NCBI RefSeq assembly: GCF_029852145.1
Contig: NC_079978.1
Location: forward strand, 1,178,001-1,242,000
Source of the DNA: Microplitis mediator
Taxonomy: Eukaryota > Arthropoda > Insecta > Hymenoptera > Braconidae
DNA: 64,000 nucleotides
Direction: 5' to 3'
Shown: positions 22,279 to 34,773 of the stretch, piece after piece
Position numbering within the stretch: position 1 is the stretch's first letter
Layout of the letters: the number at the start of each line of letters is the position of its first letter
The notes under the pieces: model-generated
The model's database searches: none
What the model saw: the letters and a program-made list of their open reading frames with translations, nothing else
Told to the model about the DNA's origin: nothing
Translations under genes and position numbers: made by a program

Positions 22279-25278
22279 ATGATGAATACCCGTGAATATT
22301 CTTCCTGTTTGCTCTCGTGTCTCGTGTTCGTCGCGTGTTTGACGTCGTTACGGTTGAAGGGCCAGTCGTCGACAGATGCCGAGACACTAAATACATTATC
22401 GTCGTAACATCCCAAAATACACTAAATATATCTACTCTAATTTATTTATTTATTTGTTTTTTGACATTTGATTTATATATATTTTTTTTCTCTTGAAGAT
22501 CAAATTTAATGAGGGCCAAATTTATGTTCGAGAATTTATTTTTCATGAATTATTTTTTTTCAAGTTTGAAATAAAGTTAATTACTATTTGTGTGTATTGT
22601 CAATTAATTTAATGCTATCGGTTTGATATCAGTATGTTTTAAAAAATCACTGGATGCCTTTGTAAATAAACTAGTGGGCAGAAATATTTTCCCAGAGGGC
22701 GAGTCGATTGGTACCTTTTTTTTCTTCCCAAAGATGAATACTTATAGAAAAAAATGATATATTTATATTTGTGAAAGAAAAAAAAATATTGTATGCTTTG
22801 AATTGTACTATTTGAAAATACTATTTGACAAAGAATTATAGGACTGTACAAGTCGTAACCGGGAAAAAGTTTTTGGAATAAAAGATTGGCGATGGTCGTC
22901 GGTGCGACGGAAGGAACTCGCCTCCGGCGGCAACGAATTCGTAACTCATGTTTCTCATGAGGGATTTCCACCGACGACATATTTATTGCTCGCCTACACT
23001 AGGCGCATCTGAGTTACGACAATCATTGTACTTTGCAATTTTGAATATGTGTATTTTTTTTTTTAATTTCTCCTTTTATTTGTTTTATTTTTATTATTTT
23101 TTTATAATAATCAAAACAATGAATCGCTGTCGGTCATTTGGAAAAACATTTATTTATTTATTTATTCACCGTTTTATGAATAATATATCAGTTGGGGGTT
23201 GAAAAAAAAGTATTTTCAGGAATGAAATATGTAAGAAGTAAAGACATGGTACGAAAGAATAAAGTCTTTGTAATGTCAGTGACGCGGTTAGAATGAACGC
23301 ACCTAAGATGTGATTCTAAGCCTCATATTTTTTATTTCGTTATGATAGATTTTAAAAGACTCCATCTTTTCTTTTGTATTTTTTATCATTTTCATTCTTT
23401 TCCTTCATCTGGGTCATGCTATTCTGTAAAAAAACTTTTCTGTTAGTTCTTTCTCAAATCAACTATGCTCCCAAGTCTATCTCAAGATTTTTATTTGCTT
23501 TTTTTTCCTTTATCATTTATATCTCAAACTTTGATTAAGAAATGCGTCAAAAAGTATAGCGTCATTTTTTTCATTTAAATTGCGAAAATTTTTTTAAAAA
23601 TTCAATTACAATTTTTCACAAGTTGATAAATAAAATCACACATAAATTTTATTTATTATTTAATCTTATGTAAATAATTACAAATATTTGTTAATATATA
23701 CATTTTTATTTTTACCGTTCGTTCAGCTTTATTCGCTCAGCTGAGGACGAAAAAAATGCTCCATAATTTATAATACAAATCCCCATAAAAAAAAAAAATA
23801 ATAAATCTACTAAAAAAAAATTTAAAATAAAAAAAAAAGTTACAGCATAATAAGTCAGTGGACCTGAATAAAATGATGGCTGTGATTTTTATATATTTTT
23901 TTTATTTTTCTGTTCATGATATGAAGCTCAGCAGAGTAGAATTAGTTCGATTGTCGTACGAGACGGCCGGTTCGATTTTTCACTGAAACTTGTGGGAGCG
24001 TGTCGGCGGTGGATTTATTTTTCATTTTTTAACCGCTCGTTTTTCGTCACGTTGCGCACCCATCTAGAGTGAGTCTGCGAGCTCGTTTTTTCGGTCAAGT
24101 AACACACGATCATATATATTGTACTGCCGCCCTTTGCCGCCACATTTATATCCGTATACATTTGCTTTTCTCGTCTATTATAAAAAAAAATAAAATAAAA
24201 AACCTATACATATATATCTGTGCAATGTAGATGAATAGAGCTGCATAATGGTCGTTTGAAACGACCAGGTCAAAAGTTCATAACTTTGTTCCCGCGTTTC
24301 AGAAATGACCGCGTATCGATTTTGAGAAAATGTTATATATAGTTGTTAAAGCTGGTGGTAACCTCCTCCTATTCGGTATACATGTTTAACGAGACGCCCA
24401 GTTGTCTGACGCTCGGATACGTCATGTCACGACGACTAGACATTAATATACATATACATATACATATTCCGGCCTTTAACTATTTTTACTGACATTTTAT
24501 TTAATCGATTAACTATTTATTATTTTAAACTCATACATTCTATTATTAAAAATTTTTACATACCTCAATGCTATCAATGACTCAATTAAATCATTTTTTC
24601 ATTGCAACCGGAATTGTATTCCGCGTTTTTAAAATTTTATTTTATTTTTCAATAAACTTTATTCTATATAAAATAAACTATCGACACATGATTTACCGTC
24701 ACGAATAGCCCGAAAATAATTTTGAAATCGAGTGAGCGAATTTAGCAAAGTACGGAATACCAATTGCAAACTTTATCGAGAATTTTTTTTGCCGATAGAA
24801 AAGTTTCTGCAAGTACTTACTTAGACGTTTTATTACATCGATTGTGTATGTTGTATATAGATATATGTTTGGATGTGCCAAGTGTGTGTAAAGTTGCGGG
24901 TAAACTTACACATGTGGGCTAAAGTAAATGTAGATGTAGATGTAGACGTTACATTATATGTATATTATAAAAACCACGTAGCACATTGGCATCGTTCGCT
25001 CGATATTTTCGATTCGATATCAAGACTACTATAATCGCACGTAGTAGACTTTAAATAGAATCGTTTTACGCTTAGGTTACTGTTTTAAACTTTCCTCAGC
25101 ATAGGTTTGTTTCTTTCTTTTGTTTTAATGGCCATGAAGAGTAGATTATCGTTCAGTCTATCGAATGAAATTGATATTTTATAAATAAACTCTATTTAAA
25201 CAGTAAGTTATACTTATAAATGTTGTTCTTTTTACTATCTATAGCTATATCATACTAATAAACTCTATTAAAAATATA
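22277..25278. other. Non-coding AT-rich DNA with a few GC-richer patches
   Basis: No coding exon is recognised. GC-richer spots are at 22860-23000 (ccgggaaaaag to ccaccgacgac) and 23940-24120 (gagacggccggttcg, gcgtgtcggcggtgg), possible regulatory sequence only. A perfect 17-bp palindrome ggtcgtttgaaacgacc lies at 24250-24266. Confidence 0.6.
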
Positions 25279-25790
25279 GGGGAAAGGGGGGCAAAAGAGG
25301 GTAGGGTAGGCAAAACGGGGTACCCCCAAAATTTGATAAAAAAAAATTTTATATTTGAAATGGTTTTTAAACATTCCAAAATCACTTCTGTAAATATAAT
25401 TAAGCGTTACTTTGAATTTTTTTTGGTAAACTTTTTCAAAAACCAATTGTCAGTTGAAAAATATTAATGATGTTTGTCTTTTGATAAAAACTATCAAAAA
25501 TTTTTTTTCTTTTTTTGTATACAATAAACATGTAAAATATAATTTTTCTTCATATAAATTACTTAAAAAAAAATTCAACTTAATAAAATTCGTTTAAAAT
25601 CCAGAAATTTTTTTTTTCCTTTTTTAGGGGGTACCCAATTTGCCCGCAGAAATGAAAAATTTTTTTTTTCAACGGTAACTGAAAATTTCTTCTATTTACT
25701 TTGAATATCATTAAAAAAAAAAGATTTTGCGTATTTGAGTCCTCGAAAACTTGGTATTTCCTTAAGTACCCCCTCCCTCTCTCCCTCCCC
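25279..25790. mobile_element. MITE, GGGG-ended family, diverged copy
   Basis: It is flanked by TA at 25277-25278 and 25791-25792. It begins ggggaaaggggggcaaaag and ends ctctctccctcccc, so the inverted ends match only in outline. The body contains gcaaaacggggtaccccc and an inverted ggggtacccaatttgccc, the G-run plus gcaaa motif typical of this family. A minus-strand 60-codon frame inside it is not a gene. Confidence 0.6.
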
Positions 25791-26630
25791 TATTATAACT
25801 CTTGGTAAAAATTTTCTGGTATTTTGAATCAAAATTAGTGAAAAAATATTTTTTTTTTTGGCAATTAAGAACAAGTTTGAGGCGAATATTAATAAATGGA
25901 TTTTTTAAGTGAATTTTCTTTTTTTGAGAATATAAATATGACTTTCTTGATTTAAGATATAGTTTGACGGTTTTAAGATTTATAAGTGGGTATTGACTTG
26001 CGAGGGTGAATTAAAAAAAATAATTATTGTGAATAAATTATAAGATTTTAAGTAGCTGAGTAATAATTCATGTCTCCTGGCATAAAATAAGGTGAGCTGG
26101 CAAAATTTTCCGAGCGGTCGATCACCTGAGTATAAAATGAATTTTTAATCTCCGTGAACGCGAATACACTTAGTCGGAGTTTAAATGCCGTAATTATTTA
26201 AATCATTAATGGCATAAGATAGACAGAAAGCGTTTAATGAAACCAGTCTTAATAGTATTGAATTTAATATTTTTGATGTCAAATACCCGGCTCGCAGGAA
26301 ATAGATATTGTATCTCGTCGTTTTATCAAATATATATACAGATATATTCGTACGATATCTATTTATTATTAAATTAATTTAAATTGAATATCCATTTTCA
26401 ATATACAGAGATGAATTTTATTTGACATGAAGCCATTAAGTGATATGATATTTGATATGTACAATGAAATTAAATATTTGATAATAAAAGCTTAAAGGAG
26501 ATAAAATATTTGAGTCACAGAATGAAAGATTGGTTATGGATAAATGAAGATTGAGATGAGAACAAAGTAAATTAAATAAATTTCATATATTTACTCTAAC
26601 GATAAAATGATTTATATTTTTTTTATTTTA
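25791..26630. other. AT-rich DNA, nothing recognised
   Basis: No ORF, repeat or signal stands out between the two neighbouring MITEs. Confidence 0.6.
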
Positions 26631-27375
26631 GGGGAGGGTGGGGCAGAGCGGCCCCCCTAAGCCAATTATTATTTTTTGTGGCTTTCAACCATAAGATCAC
26701 TCTACTTTTGTTCTATTTCGAACAAATTTATGGACATTTTGCCAAAATTCTGAAAAATTTTTTTTTTTTGTGGGGCAGAGCGGCCCCCTTCAAAAAGTGA
26801 TAAAAAAAATTTTTTTTTTCGTTTTTTTTTTTTTAAATTGTTTTCATCATTAAGAATGTATTTCTTTCTCTTGACAACTATTTTTGGTTTTATATTACTC
26901 GAAAAAAATTTTTTAAAGCGTAAAAAATCGCTCACTCTCGATTACCTTAATTACTAATTGTTATTTAATAAAAAAAAAAATCAATTCTATAATTTTACTT
27001 TATTTTAAAAATTTATCAACTAAAAAAAAAAATTTAATTTTTATAAATTTTTAGTGACCAAATTTGCCTCTTACATAAAGAAACGGCCGAAAAATATGAA
27101 AAAATAATTTTTTCGAAAGTTTCGGCTGGTCCATTTTGCCCCAGGTGTTATGCGTAGGGCTAGAAATGTGGAATTATAATAATTTTTTTTTAATTTGACG
27201 ATAAAAATATGAAAAAATCACTTTTTCAAAATTTTGGGCTTGTCCATTTTGCCCCAAATGTCATGCGTAGGGGTAAAAATGCGCAAACATATCGGATTTA
27301 TAGTAATTAGTCGAAAAAAAAAAAATTTTTTTTTTGGTCAAAATTTCAGGGGGGCCGCTCTGCCCCACCCTCCCC
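26631..27375 (+). mobile_element. MITE, GGGGAGGGTGGGGCAGAGCGG family, full copy
   Basis: It is 745 bp, flanked by TA on both sides (26629-26630 and 27376-27377), with terminal inverted repeats GGGGAGGGTGGGGCAGAGCG and the reverse complement at the right end. A further internal copy of the end motif, gtggggcagagcggcccc, lies at about 26772. The body is AT-rich with no transposase frame. TA duplication plus inverted ends points to mobilisation by an unidentified Tc1/mariner-type transposase (inference). Near-identical relatives are at 41802 (same orientation, internally deleted) and 54035 (opposite orientation). Confidence 0.85.
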
Positions 27376-29285
27376 TATATTAAATTGTTTGTAAAATTTT
27401 TAATTAAATTAAATTTATTTAATATTTAAAATAAAAATAATAAACGGAAAAAAATCCCTACGGCACAATTTGTCTCTTTGATGAATAAATAACATATTCA
27501 TGTGTGAATAACGAATGAGAACGTAATATAGTAGGATTTTATTTGTTGCTCTCTCTACAATCAATTCTACACCGTCAGTAAACGTCATTAACTTCACATG
27601 AAACGATAGATATCACTGAAAAACAATACAAAAAAATTAAACGACACCAAATAAACTGCAGAGTGAAATAAAAAAAAATAAAGTGTAATATCCGTTATGG
27701 CTTTTTGCTAACCCGAATTGGCTTGGAGCAAAAAAAAGCTTGATGAAATCTCTCTTCTCTACTTACTCTAGACTCTAGTATATATTATATATATTTTTAA
27801 AAGTTCATGTAAACATTGACTGTATATACGTGACGTGTGTAGGCGAAAAGAATAAATAACGAAATAAATGAAATAAAATAAATGTATATAAAAGCAGGCA
27901 CTGAGGAACTGTAGTACCTGACATTTACCAGAATTGAATTGCGTTGTCTACTTCTCGTCTCAGTGTTTTCTTTTATCTCGACAGAATTTTCCAAGCATAA
28001 GATTATTTCCCCTTATAAGAGTACCGAAGTGACAATAATAAAATCAGGATGAGATTTTAGTGCGTTTTAGGGGACAAGTTGGATGAAAGAATAAGAAAAA
28101 GTATATGGTATACATGTATCTATAGCTATATAGCTCGAGGTTTTTGGGAAAAAATTGAGTCACTGATACGGTAGAAAATTTCCCGCTGGGCAAATGTTCT
28201 CAAAGTGATACTTGAGAATACAAGCCCATGTTTGATTTTATTGCGGTTCCTTTCCCCAAAGCGTTCTTACCATTTATACTTTTTTTATCTAAACTTTTTT
28301 ATTCCTTTACAACTTTTTCATAAAAAATATCCATTTTAGCATTTTATTATTCAAAATTCATATCAAGTTATTGCGCTATTTCATATACATTTACTTTATT
28401 TATAATTTTATCGAGTATAAAGTAGTAAATAAAGTGATATAAATATTAAAAATATATTATTGTGCTGAATAAATTTGTTTCCAAGAGTTAAACGGTCTTA
28501 TTTTCAACGGATGCATATTAAAGTAAAAAACATTTTCGCAAGCTTTATGAAATGACGATTTAATGCTGTTGGTTTATATATCAACAATATATATATTTCT
28601 AGGTTTACGACTACCTATATATATATATATGTTTACATATTTAACAGTTGAAATATAGTTGAGATACATTTATGTGTACACAGAGTAGTGAAAAGTCCGG
28701 GCCAAACGAGAGGGAACGTACGTTCTCATTCTCGTTCACGTTTTCGTACCTCGGGTCTTGGCTCGGTGTTTTATTTTACGGTCAGCAAGGAATTTAATAT
28801 AGTTTACAATGTGCGAAAGCAGCTAGAGATGGTTTAGCAGGACAACCAAGCTTTCTTCTATTCACCATACTACACCAGTAGCATCACCTCCACTGCTGCA
28901 GTTCCCACCACCAGCAACATCTACTACTTGAGCTTCATAATGCTCACTTGAAAATTAATTGCAGGCTCCGTTGCGTCCCATTTCAAAAGTAATCTCTATA
29001 TCTCGTGCTCACTACTACTACTATCCCTCCCCCCTCTCCTTCCGACCACTCTAAATCCGAAACATGCGCTCATAAGAATTAATTGCAGTCTTTATTCCCA
29101 TTTCTTTATGTTCTCTTGATAATAAAATTTTTTTTCCTTACTTACTTTTTTTCGGTTCACTATATATTTTTTATTAGACGTAAATTGAATATTAAATTTT
29201 TAACGCGAAAATTAAACTGAGTTATAAACTGTGCCCACTTAATCTACAATATTTTGCCTTAGACTAAAAAATTTTTTTTAATTTA
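27376..29285. other. Non-coding AT-rich DNA
   Basis: No coding exon is recognised. A GC-richer segment at about 28690-29050 (cgagagggaacgtacgttc, ctcgggtcttggctcgg, ccctcccccctctccttcc) could be regulatory, but no specific site can be named. Confidence 0.55.
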
Positions 29286-30169
29286 GGGGAGGGTGGGGCA
29301 AAGTGGGCCCCGTAAGCTAGAAATGGGATTGTCTTTACTTTTTTTTACTCGTTACACTACTTTATAGGCCCTTGTTTGTTATTTAACATTGATAAGCTGT
29401 GTCCATTAAAATTGAAATTTTTAATGTAACGTGGACCTAAGTCCGCCTCCGCCGACCGGAAGCCGAGACCTCACCCTTTTGGGCATACTCGCGTTGCGTA
29501 ATCCCATCTTTTCTACACTTAAGCGACACTCTTGGCCGGAGCCAAGAGTGGACATTTACCGGAGGTATAATCAAAAATCCTCATTACGTGTGGTATCTAA
29601 CCACAGCCACTACGAGTCCGACCTCACGTGGGCCCATAGCACTCCTCCCATCTCAAGAAATATAGAGACTCTGGTCGAAGTGGGGCTTGGAATGGGCCCC
29701 CCATAGTACCAATTCTGTATTGGTCGACATACCACTTGGTCAAGGGGGGACGTGGTACTCTTTCCCCCGCCTCCCGAAGAAGACACCCAATTCATTAAAA
29801 TTGAAAAATCGAAAATTAGGGACAAAGTGGGCCCCCATCTAAAAAAAAAAATTGTGTGAGACAAATTTATTGCTCGCTTTACTTTTTTTAAATTCGCCAC
29901 TTTGAAAATGTTATGAATAAGCTGTGTTCATAATAAATTACGAATTTTAAAATATGGGGCAAAGTGGGCAAAAATGGGTAAGCCATAAATAAGCTAATAA
30001 GTAATAAATGAATAGTCGTAAAAAAAGTGAAAGTGACTTATTATGAGCCTCGTTCATAAAAAATTTCAGGGTGCTCACTTTGCTCTCAAATTTTAGGGGG
30101 GCCCACTTTGCCCAAAAATTTTGGAGGCTTTTCAAATTTTAGGGGGGCCTACTTTGCCCCACCCTCCCC
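29286..30169. mobile_element. MITE, GGGGAGGGTGGGGCAAAGTGGG subfamily, carrying an insertion
   Basis: It is 884 bp, flanked by TA (29284-29285, 30170-30171), with inverted ends GGGGAGGGTGGGGCAAAGT on the left and the reverse complement cctactttgccccaccctcccc on the right (one mismatch). The core motif gcaaagtgggc or its inverse recurs inside at about 29824, 29955, 30068 and 30099. Positions 29418-29792 are a foreign GC-richer insert, described separately. Without it the element is about 500 bp. Confidence 0.8.
29418..29792. mobile_element. GC-rich insert nested in the 29.3-kb MITE
   Basis: The 14-bp sequence cattaaaattgaaa occurs on both sides (29404-29417 and 29793-29806), as expected for a target duplication of a retroposed sequence. 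The insert is about half GC (gtccgcctccgccgaccgg, ggccggagccaagagtgg), unlike the surrounding DNA. A plus-strand 91-codon frame (29431-29706) and a minus-strand frame (29900-29610) both stay open, and neither shows a motif that I recognise. Read on the minus strand, the insert ends in an attaaaaattt tail, so a 5'-truncated LINE or a SINE is plausible. Confidence 0.45.
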
Positions 30170-31787
30170 TAAATGTCAATTTTTTTTTTAGTCATCTGAA
30201 TTTATTTAAGTGTAATTCAAATGTCCACTTCATATATATATGATTTGTTGTTATTTATATACTAGAAATTTAATAGACAATTGTAAAATCCAATGCGAAA
30301 AAATTTACATTTCAAAGTGACAAAAAAATTACATTAATTATTTAATGGTACATTGATATATGTAATACACACATACATATACCGATGCATACATGAATAT
30401 ATATAGTAAAGTCCAATCCATAGTAATAAATTTTCGTAATGCTGCCTCGTCGGCGGTACTCACTTTGCATTGTTGCCGGGCCACTAATTACAGCGATCAA
30501 TCATAAACTTTCTCTACGTGCTGGCGAGCACCACTGGTGTATAACATCATATATATATATATATACATATATTTCATGTCTCTTTATCTGTTCCTCTCCT
30601 TTATCGCTATTCTCCAAGCCATTCTCAGTGTATACATCGCCCAGGTTATCCTCTTCCAACTCAACAATGTAACCTGTCCTCGTTTATAGTAGTCATGTTG
30701 TTGTCCAAGCACGCGTACAATTATTAGTAGCCGGATGTCCTGTGAGACTGTATTACTATAGTTACTGGCAAGGTTAGGGTACGCTGTCTGGGGCATCTCG
30801 GAAGCTACTAGAGCTACTCCTTCTACTCCTTCTACTCCTCGTATCCTTACTGTCGGTCTATATCTACCTCTTTTGGGGATTATTTATCTCCGCGCTATAA
30901 TACATTTATATAAACGCACACACATGATGATAAGGACTCTGATAAGGTAAAAAGTTAACTCGACGATGATACTTAAACTTTATTAAATATTTAATTCGAT
31001 AAAGTATGTCCTTTAAAGTTTAATTAAAATACAGTAATTATAATAATAATCTTTAATAGGCAAGAAGTTGCTACAACATTTTAACGATTTTATCTTTTGA
31101 GACCGATAAAATTTCACTTCACTGCAATTACCACAAACTTCGAACGGGCTTTTTACTCACTATTTGAACGGGGATCTTTAGTTTAAATCTCTTGAGAGCT
31201 AACGTAATCTTCGGTAACTTATCAAACTTATTTTAACTTTTTTCTTAAGTTAAATTTCGTCGATTGCTATTTTTAGCATAATAATAATTTTCACTATTTT
31301 TTAATGATAATTTTAATCTATTATTTATAGTAGACATTCAATGGATTCGCCCAGATTATACTCAAATAACTAAATTATGTGATATGATGGTAATAATTGC
31401 CGTTGTTTATTATATATTTTAATATTTAATATAACTGTAAATTTATATGAATATAAATTGAATAATTTAATGATTTGATAATATTAATCCGATGATAACT
31501 GACTGATCGCATAAAATAGGTGGTTTTTAGTATTACATAACTACCTATATGTATATGGATATATTATTGAGTATTAATTCAATGCTATAAAAGATAATTC
31601 AAATAAAGGGCATTAATAAATATGTACACAAATAAATTGTTTACGCATCGATGCTCTAATTAAATAAATTATATATATTAAACATATCTATTATATACCC
31701 GAAAACTCTTGCATGGAATTTTTTCCTTACAAAATATTTTTTAGAATAGCAGCGTCAACCGTTTTCTAGATTTTTGTTCTAAGTATA
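30170..31787. other. Non-coding AT-rich DNA
   Basis: No coding exon is recognised. A GC-richer patch lies at 30435-30545 (ctgcctcgtcggcggtac, gctggcgagcaccactgg) and a short ctactccttctactcc run at about 30812-30840. The 77-codon and 70-codon frames there overlap on opposite strands and show no motif. Confidence 0.55.
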
Positions 31788-32776
31788 CACAGAAAAAAAA
31801 GTTATCTTGAGTCAAGAAAATATTTTGGAACACGGAGAAAAAAATATTGCGCTCACCACTCAACGGTATCGTGATATTCACTCTCCTCGGTTGGGTATCT
31901 GTTGTATACGGAAAGTGCTGGTCTATCGGATCGTGATTATCACGATCCAGGCGGATCCCGAAATCATAAAATCGTTTCGCTGTAGTAACGATCCGTTTTG
32001 TTATTAAAACTAATTTGAGGTTAAAATAGATAAATTTACAACTTTAACTTCATTACAATTTTATTTTTAGCTGGCATTAATAATCACATATTAATAATTC
32101 TAATAGGTGCAATAAAAAATTATTATTTAATATCAAGAAATGTTAAGTAATAGAATATACGTAATTAATTGATGTAAATTTTACAGTCTTTTTTTTGTTT
32201 CAAAGATAAATTAAAAAATTAATCGATAAAAAACAGCAATTGTTGCATTAGATATATAATTAGTGTTTTTTCATTGTCATTGTGCACTTTAAATAATTAA
32301 TAATTTTATAAATAAACACTGTATAATTTGCAAGATATGCATTATAAAGTTTAATAATTTGGTTATGAGTGGTGGCGCTTGAGAAGTAGATCGCGATAAT
32401 CACGATCCGTTTTGGTACGATATGGAGACGTTAACTGACGATCACTATACATTTAAGTATATGCACAATCCGTAGGATCATTATTATAAGTATCTAGTGT
32501 TTCATTCATATCAATATATATATATTGTGGTAGTAGCAATACAACTTAGAACTAATCACGATACACTTGTCGCTCTCCGTTGGTGAGCGATAAACACAAT
32601 ATTTTTTTTTCCGTGAAGACAAACGTTTTCGGGAACCAAGTCAAGATTTTCTTGAGCCAAGAGAATTTGTCTTGGTCGGAGAAGATTTCTGCTTTATCTG
32701 AGAAAATTTAGGTTTCCAAAAAAATTTTCTTGAATCAAGAATATTTGCCTTCAGTTGAGAATTTTTTTTTTCTGTG
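31788..32776 (+). mobile_element. MITE, CACAGAAAAAA family, with a nested element
   Basis: It is flanked by TA (31786-31787 and 32777-32778), and its ends are CACAGAAAAAAAA and TTTTTTTTTCTGTG. The body repeats cttgagtcaagaaaat-type sequence (ttgagtcaag, cttgagccaag, cttgaatcaag). Removing positions 31831-32615 leaves 204 bp, which matches the reverse complement of the 203-bp element at 57206-57408. The two are therefore copies of one element and this one has been interrupted. Confidence 0.85.
31831..32615. mobile_element. Nested inverted-repeat element with CACGGA ends
   Basis: It is 785 bp. Left end cacggagaaaaaaatattg then gctcaccac; right end gtgagcgataaacacaat then attttttttttccgtg, an imperfect inverted repeat of about 30 bp. 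The uninterrupted 57.2-kb copy of the host element shows the empty site. Inside are two subterminal palindromes, ggatcgtgattatcacgatc(c) at 31928-31948 and gatcgcgataatcacgatcc at 32389-32408, and two acgatccgttttg motifs at about 31988 and 32402. There is no coding frame for a transposase. A 66-codon plus-strand frame at 31807-32007 is incidental. Confidence 0.75.
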
Positions 32777-32778
32777 TA

Positions 32779-33613
32779 GGCTGTGAGTTTCAATTTTCTA
32801 TGGAATTTTTTAGACAGCAATCCTGACCATTATTATGGTGTCGGTTCGATGTTTATAGTCCTTGGGTCCTTGTTTATAGTCTATGGCAAGACATACCTTC
32901 TTTAGAGCTTGAAGAGCTCAAAAATCTAAATATACTAAAGGGTAATTTTGATCTCAATGAGGTTAAAAACAACGAAAAGTTTCAAGGCTGGTTTCCAGGG
33001 TCAACTGTTTTTTAGATTTTTTTGTTATTCAAATTACAGTACAAAATGTGAGTAGTATTTCCATGTATTTATTCGAATAAGTTGTACTACTGCTGCCGAA
33101 GTAGTAAGAGTCAAATACAAGTTCAGCAATAAATGTATGTATTAGATGAAAAAAAAAAATCGAATATCGATCGTGAGCATATGCAGCTAAAGTGATAAAA
33201 AAAGACAGCGATAGAAATTGAGAGAGAGAGAGAAGCAGAAACACGATAGAGTACAGGATAAATTATATTTATGCGATTGCATTGAGCATGCTGGAACTGA
33301 AATTGAGGTTACAGCCTCATACTCTTCAGTTAGATTTATGCATTTGATATTGTATTATATATCATTATTATTCTATATACTCATCATTATTTTTGTTCAA
33401 TCAGCTCTACTATTTTTTATTCATCCATCATCGGACGTGATTTAAATGAAATATATTTGTCGATGTGAAATTAAGTTGGCGCTATTTTTAAATTTTCGAT
33501 TTAAATGGAATCAATGATTGGAAGTTAAGTTTATCAATTATAATTAGAAGGTGATAAATTCCTATGACAATTGAAACATCAAATTTTATTTCTCTTATTA
33601 ATAGATATATATA
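32779..33613. other. Non-coding DNA, nothing recognised
   Basis: Short frames only. A gagagagagag run lies at about 33220-33232. Confidence 0.55.
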
Positions 33614-33759
33614 GGGGTGACTGGGGCACGACGAACTTTGGATCCCCTCAAAAATTCTTGCTAATAAATCATTACTTTATAATCGATAATGCAGCATGTT
33701 ATCCTTTGTCACGAAAATAGTACGGGCCCAATTTTAGGGTCGTCGTGCCCTGGTCTCCC
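33614..33759. mobile_element. Short MITE, GGGG-ended family, diverged
   Basis: It is 146 bp and flanked by TA (33612-33613, 33760-33761). Left end ggggtgactggggcacgacg, right end cgtcgtgccctggtctccc, an inverted repeat of about 19 bp with one or two mismatches. Layout and G-runs match the larger family members, but the sequence next to the ends differs (gcacgacga instead of gcagagcgg). Confidence 0.75.
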
Positions 33760-33761
33760 TA

Positions 33762-34773
33762 AATTATGTATTATTCTGTGGATTAGTTACGCTGAACGAA
33801 TAATTAAAAACTTTTGTTCTATTTGGTTCTGGGGTAAAAACAAAAAATAATAATTCCTCAAAGGGAATTTTGATAATGGTAGTGTGGGAAATTTTTCTTG
33901 ATACCTCACTAACGAGGGACAAATTGGAGAGTTGAGTGGATGCCGTTTCACCACCGGTAGTAAAAGGAGGGGTAAGAGGTGACGTTGGCAAAAGCTCGCG
34001 ATTCAACCCAACATGAATTTTCTCCCTTTCCTTAATTACACACCCGTTTTCTCCATTCTCAGTAACTATAAGTCGTACAGCTATAATGATTTTTATTATT
34101 ATTGTCCGTTAAACCTCGTGTTTGGCACAAGGCATAGGTACGAAAATATCCTGTAATAATTGTGTCCTCAAGACAAAAAAGTTAAAATTCAGCAATATTT
34201 AAATTTAAGACCAATTTATAAAGATTATATTAATAAATGTTATGCTGTCATCTATCGGGCGTATAATAAAGTGGGATCTTTGAATAATTACGATAAAGTT
34301 TTAATTTTAATCATTCCGGAAAAAGGGGGAGAAAGCGATGAATATAATGTTCTTTAAAAAACTGTTTTAGCTGGGATTTTTTTTCGTAACTTATATTTTT
34401 CTTTTTTGTGGGCTAAAGACGCCCGGCAGAAAAGACAGGGTAGTAATTAAGACCCAAGAAGGGTGGACTTGGGCGTTGGGACTAATTTGTTAAGATTACT
34501 AGGGTAAAATCCTTTAAAGTTCCATAGAAAATTTTTTTTTCTTATTTTTTTCCCCTTTCATCGTGTCTCTTTTGAGGGACTACGGGACTACGAAAGAATT
34601 AGTTTTTTTGTTTTATTATTGTATATATAGAGATATATATCTATGTAGATAGTCTTATAAAGTTCTTGATCTTTTGCGTCCGACCGAAAGAGTGAGAGTT
34701 TATAGACACTTTCATTATTCGCCTCGGTTTTATTATTTTTTATTTTAATTTTTTTTCTGCTTTCTGCTTACAG
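33762..34773. other. Non-coding DNA upstream of the microexon candidate
   Basis: An 80-codon minus-strand frame (34006-33764) and a 65-codon plus-strand frame (34160-34357) show no recognisable motif and no convincing splice sites. The last 30 bp are a strong polypyrimidine tract. Confidence 0.5.

Noticed and set aside
21615..22415. ORFs with YIYIYIYI stretches
   Set aside because: They are translations of the two (TA)n microsatellites.
26702..26935. 77-codon frame inside the 26.6-kb MITE, and a 94-codon counterpart at 54452-54736
   Set aside because: The frames come from A/T tracts in a non-autonomous element; they differ in length between copies and contain no transposase motif.
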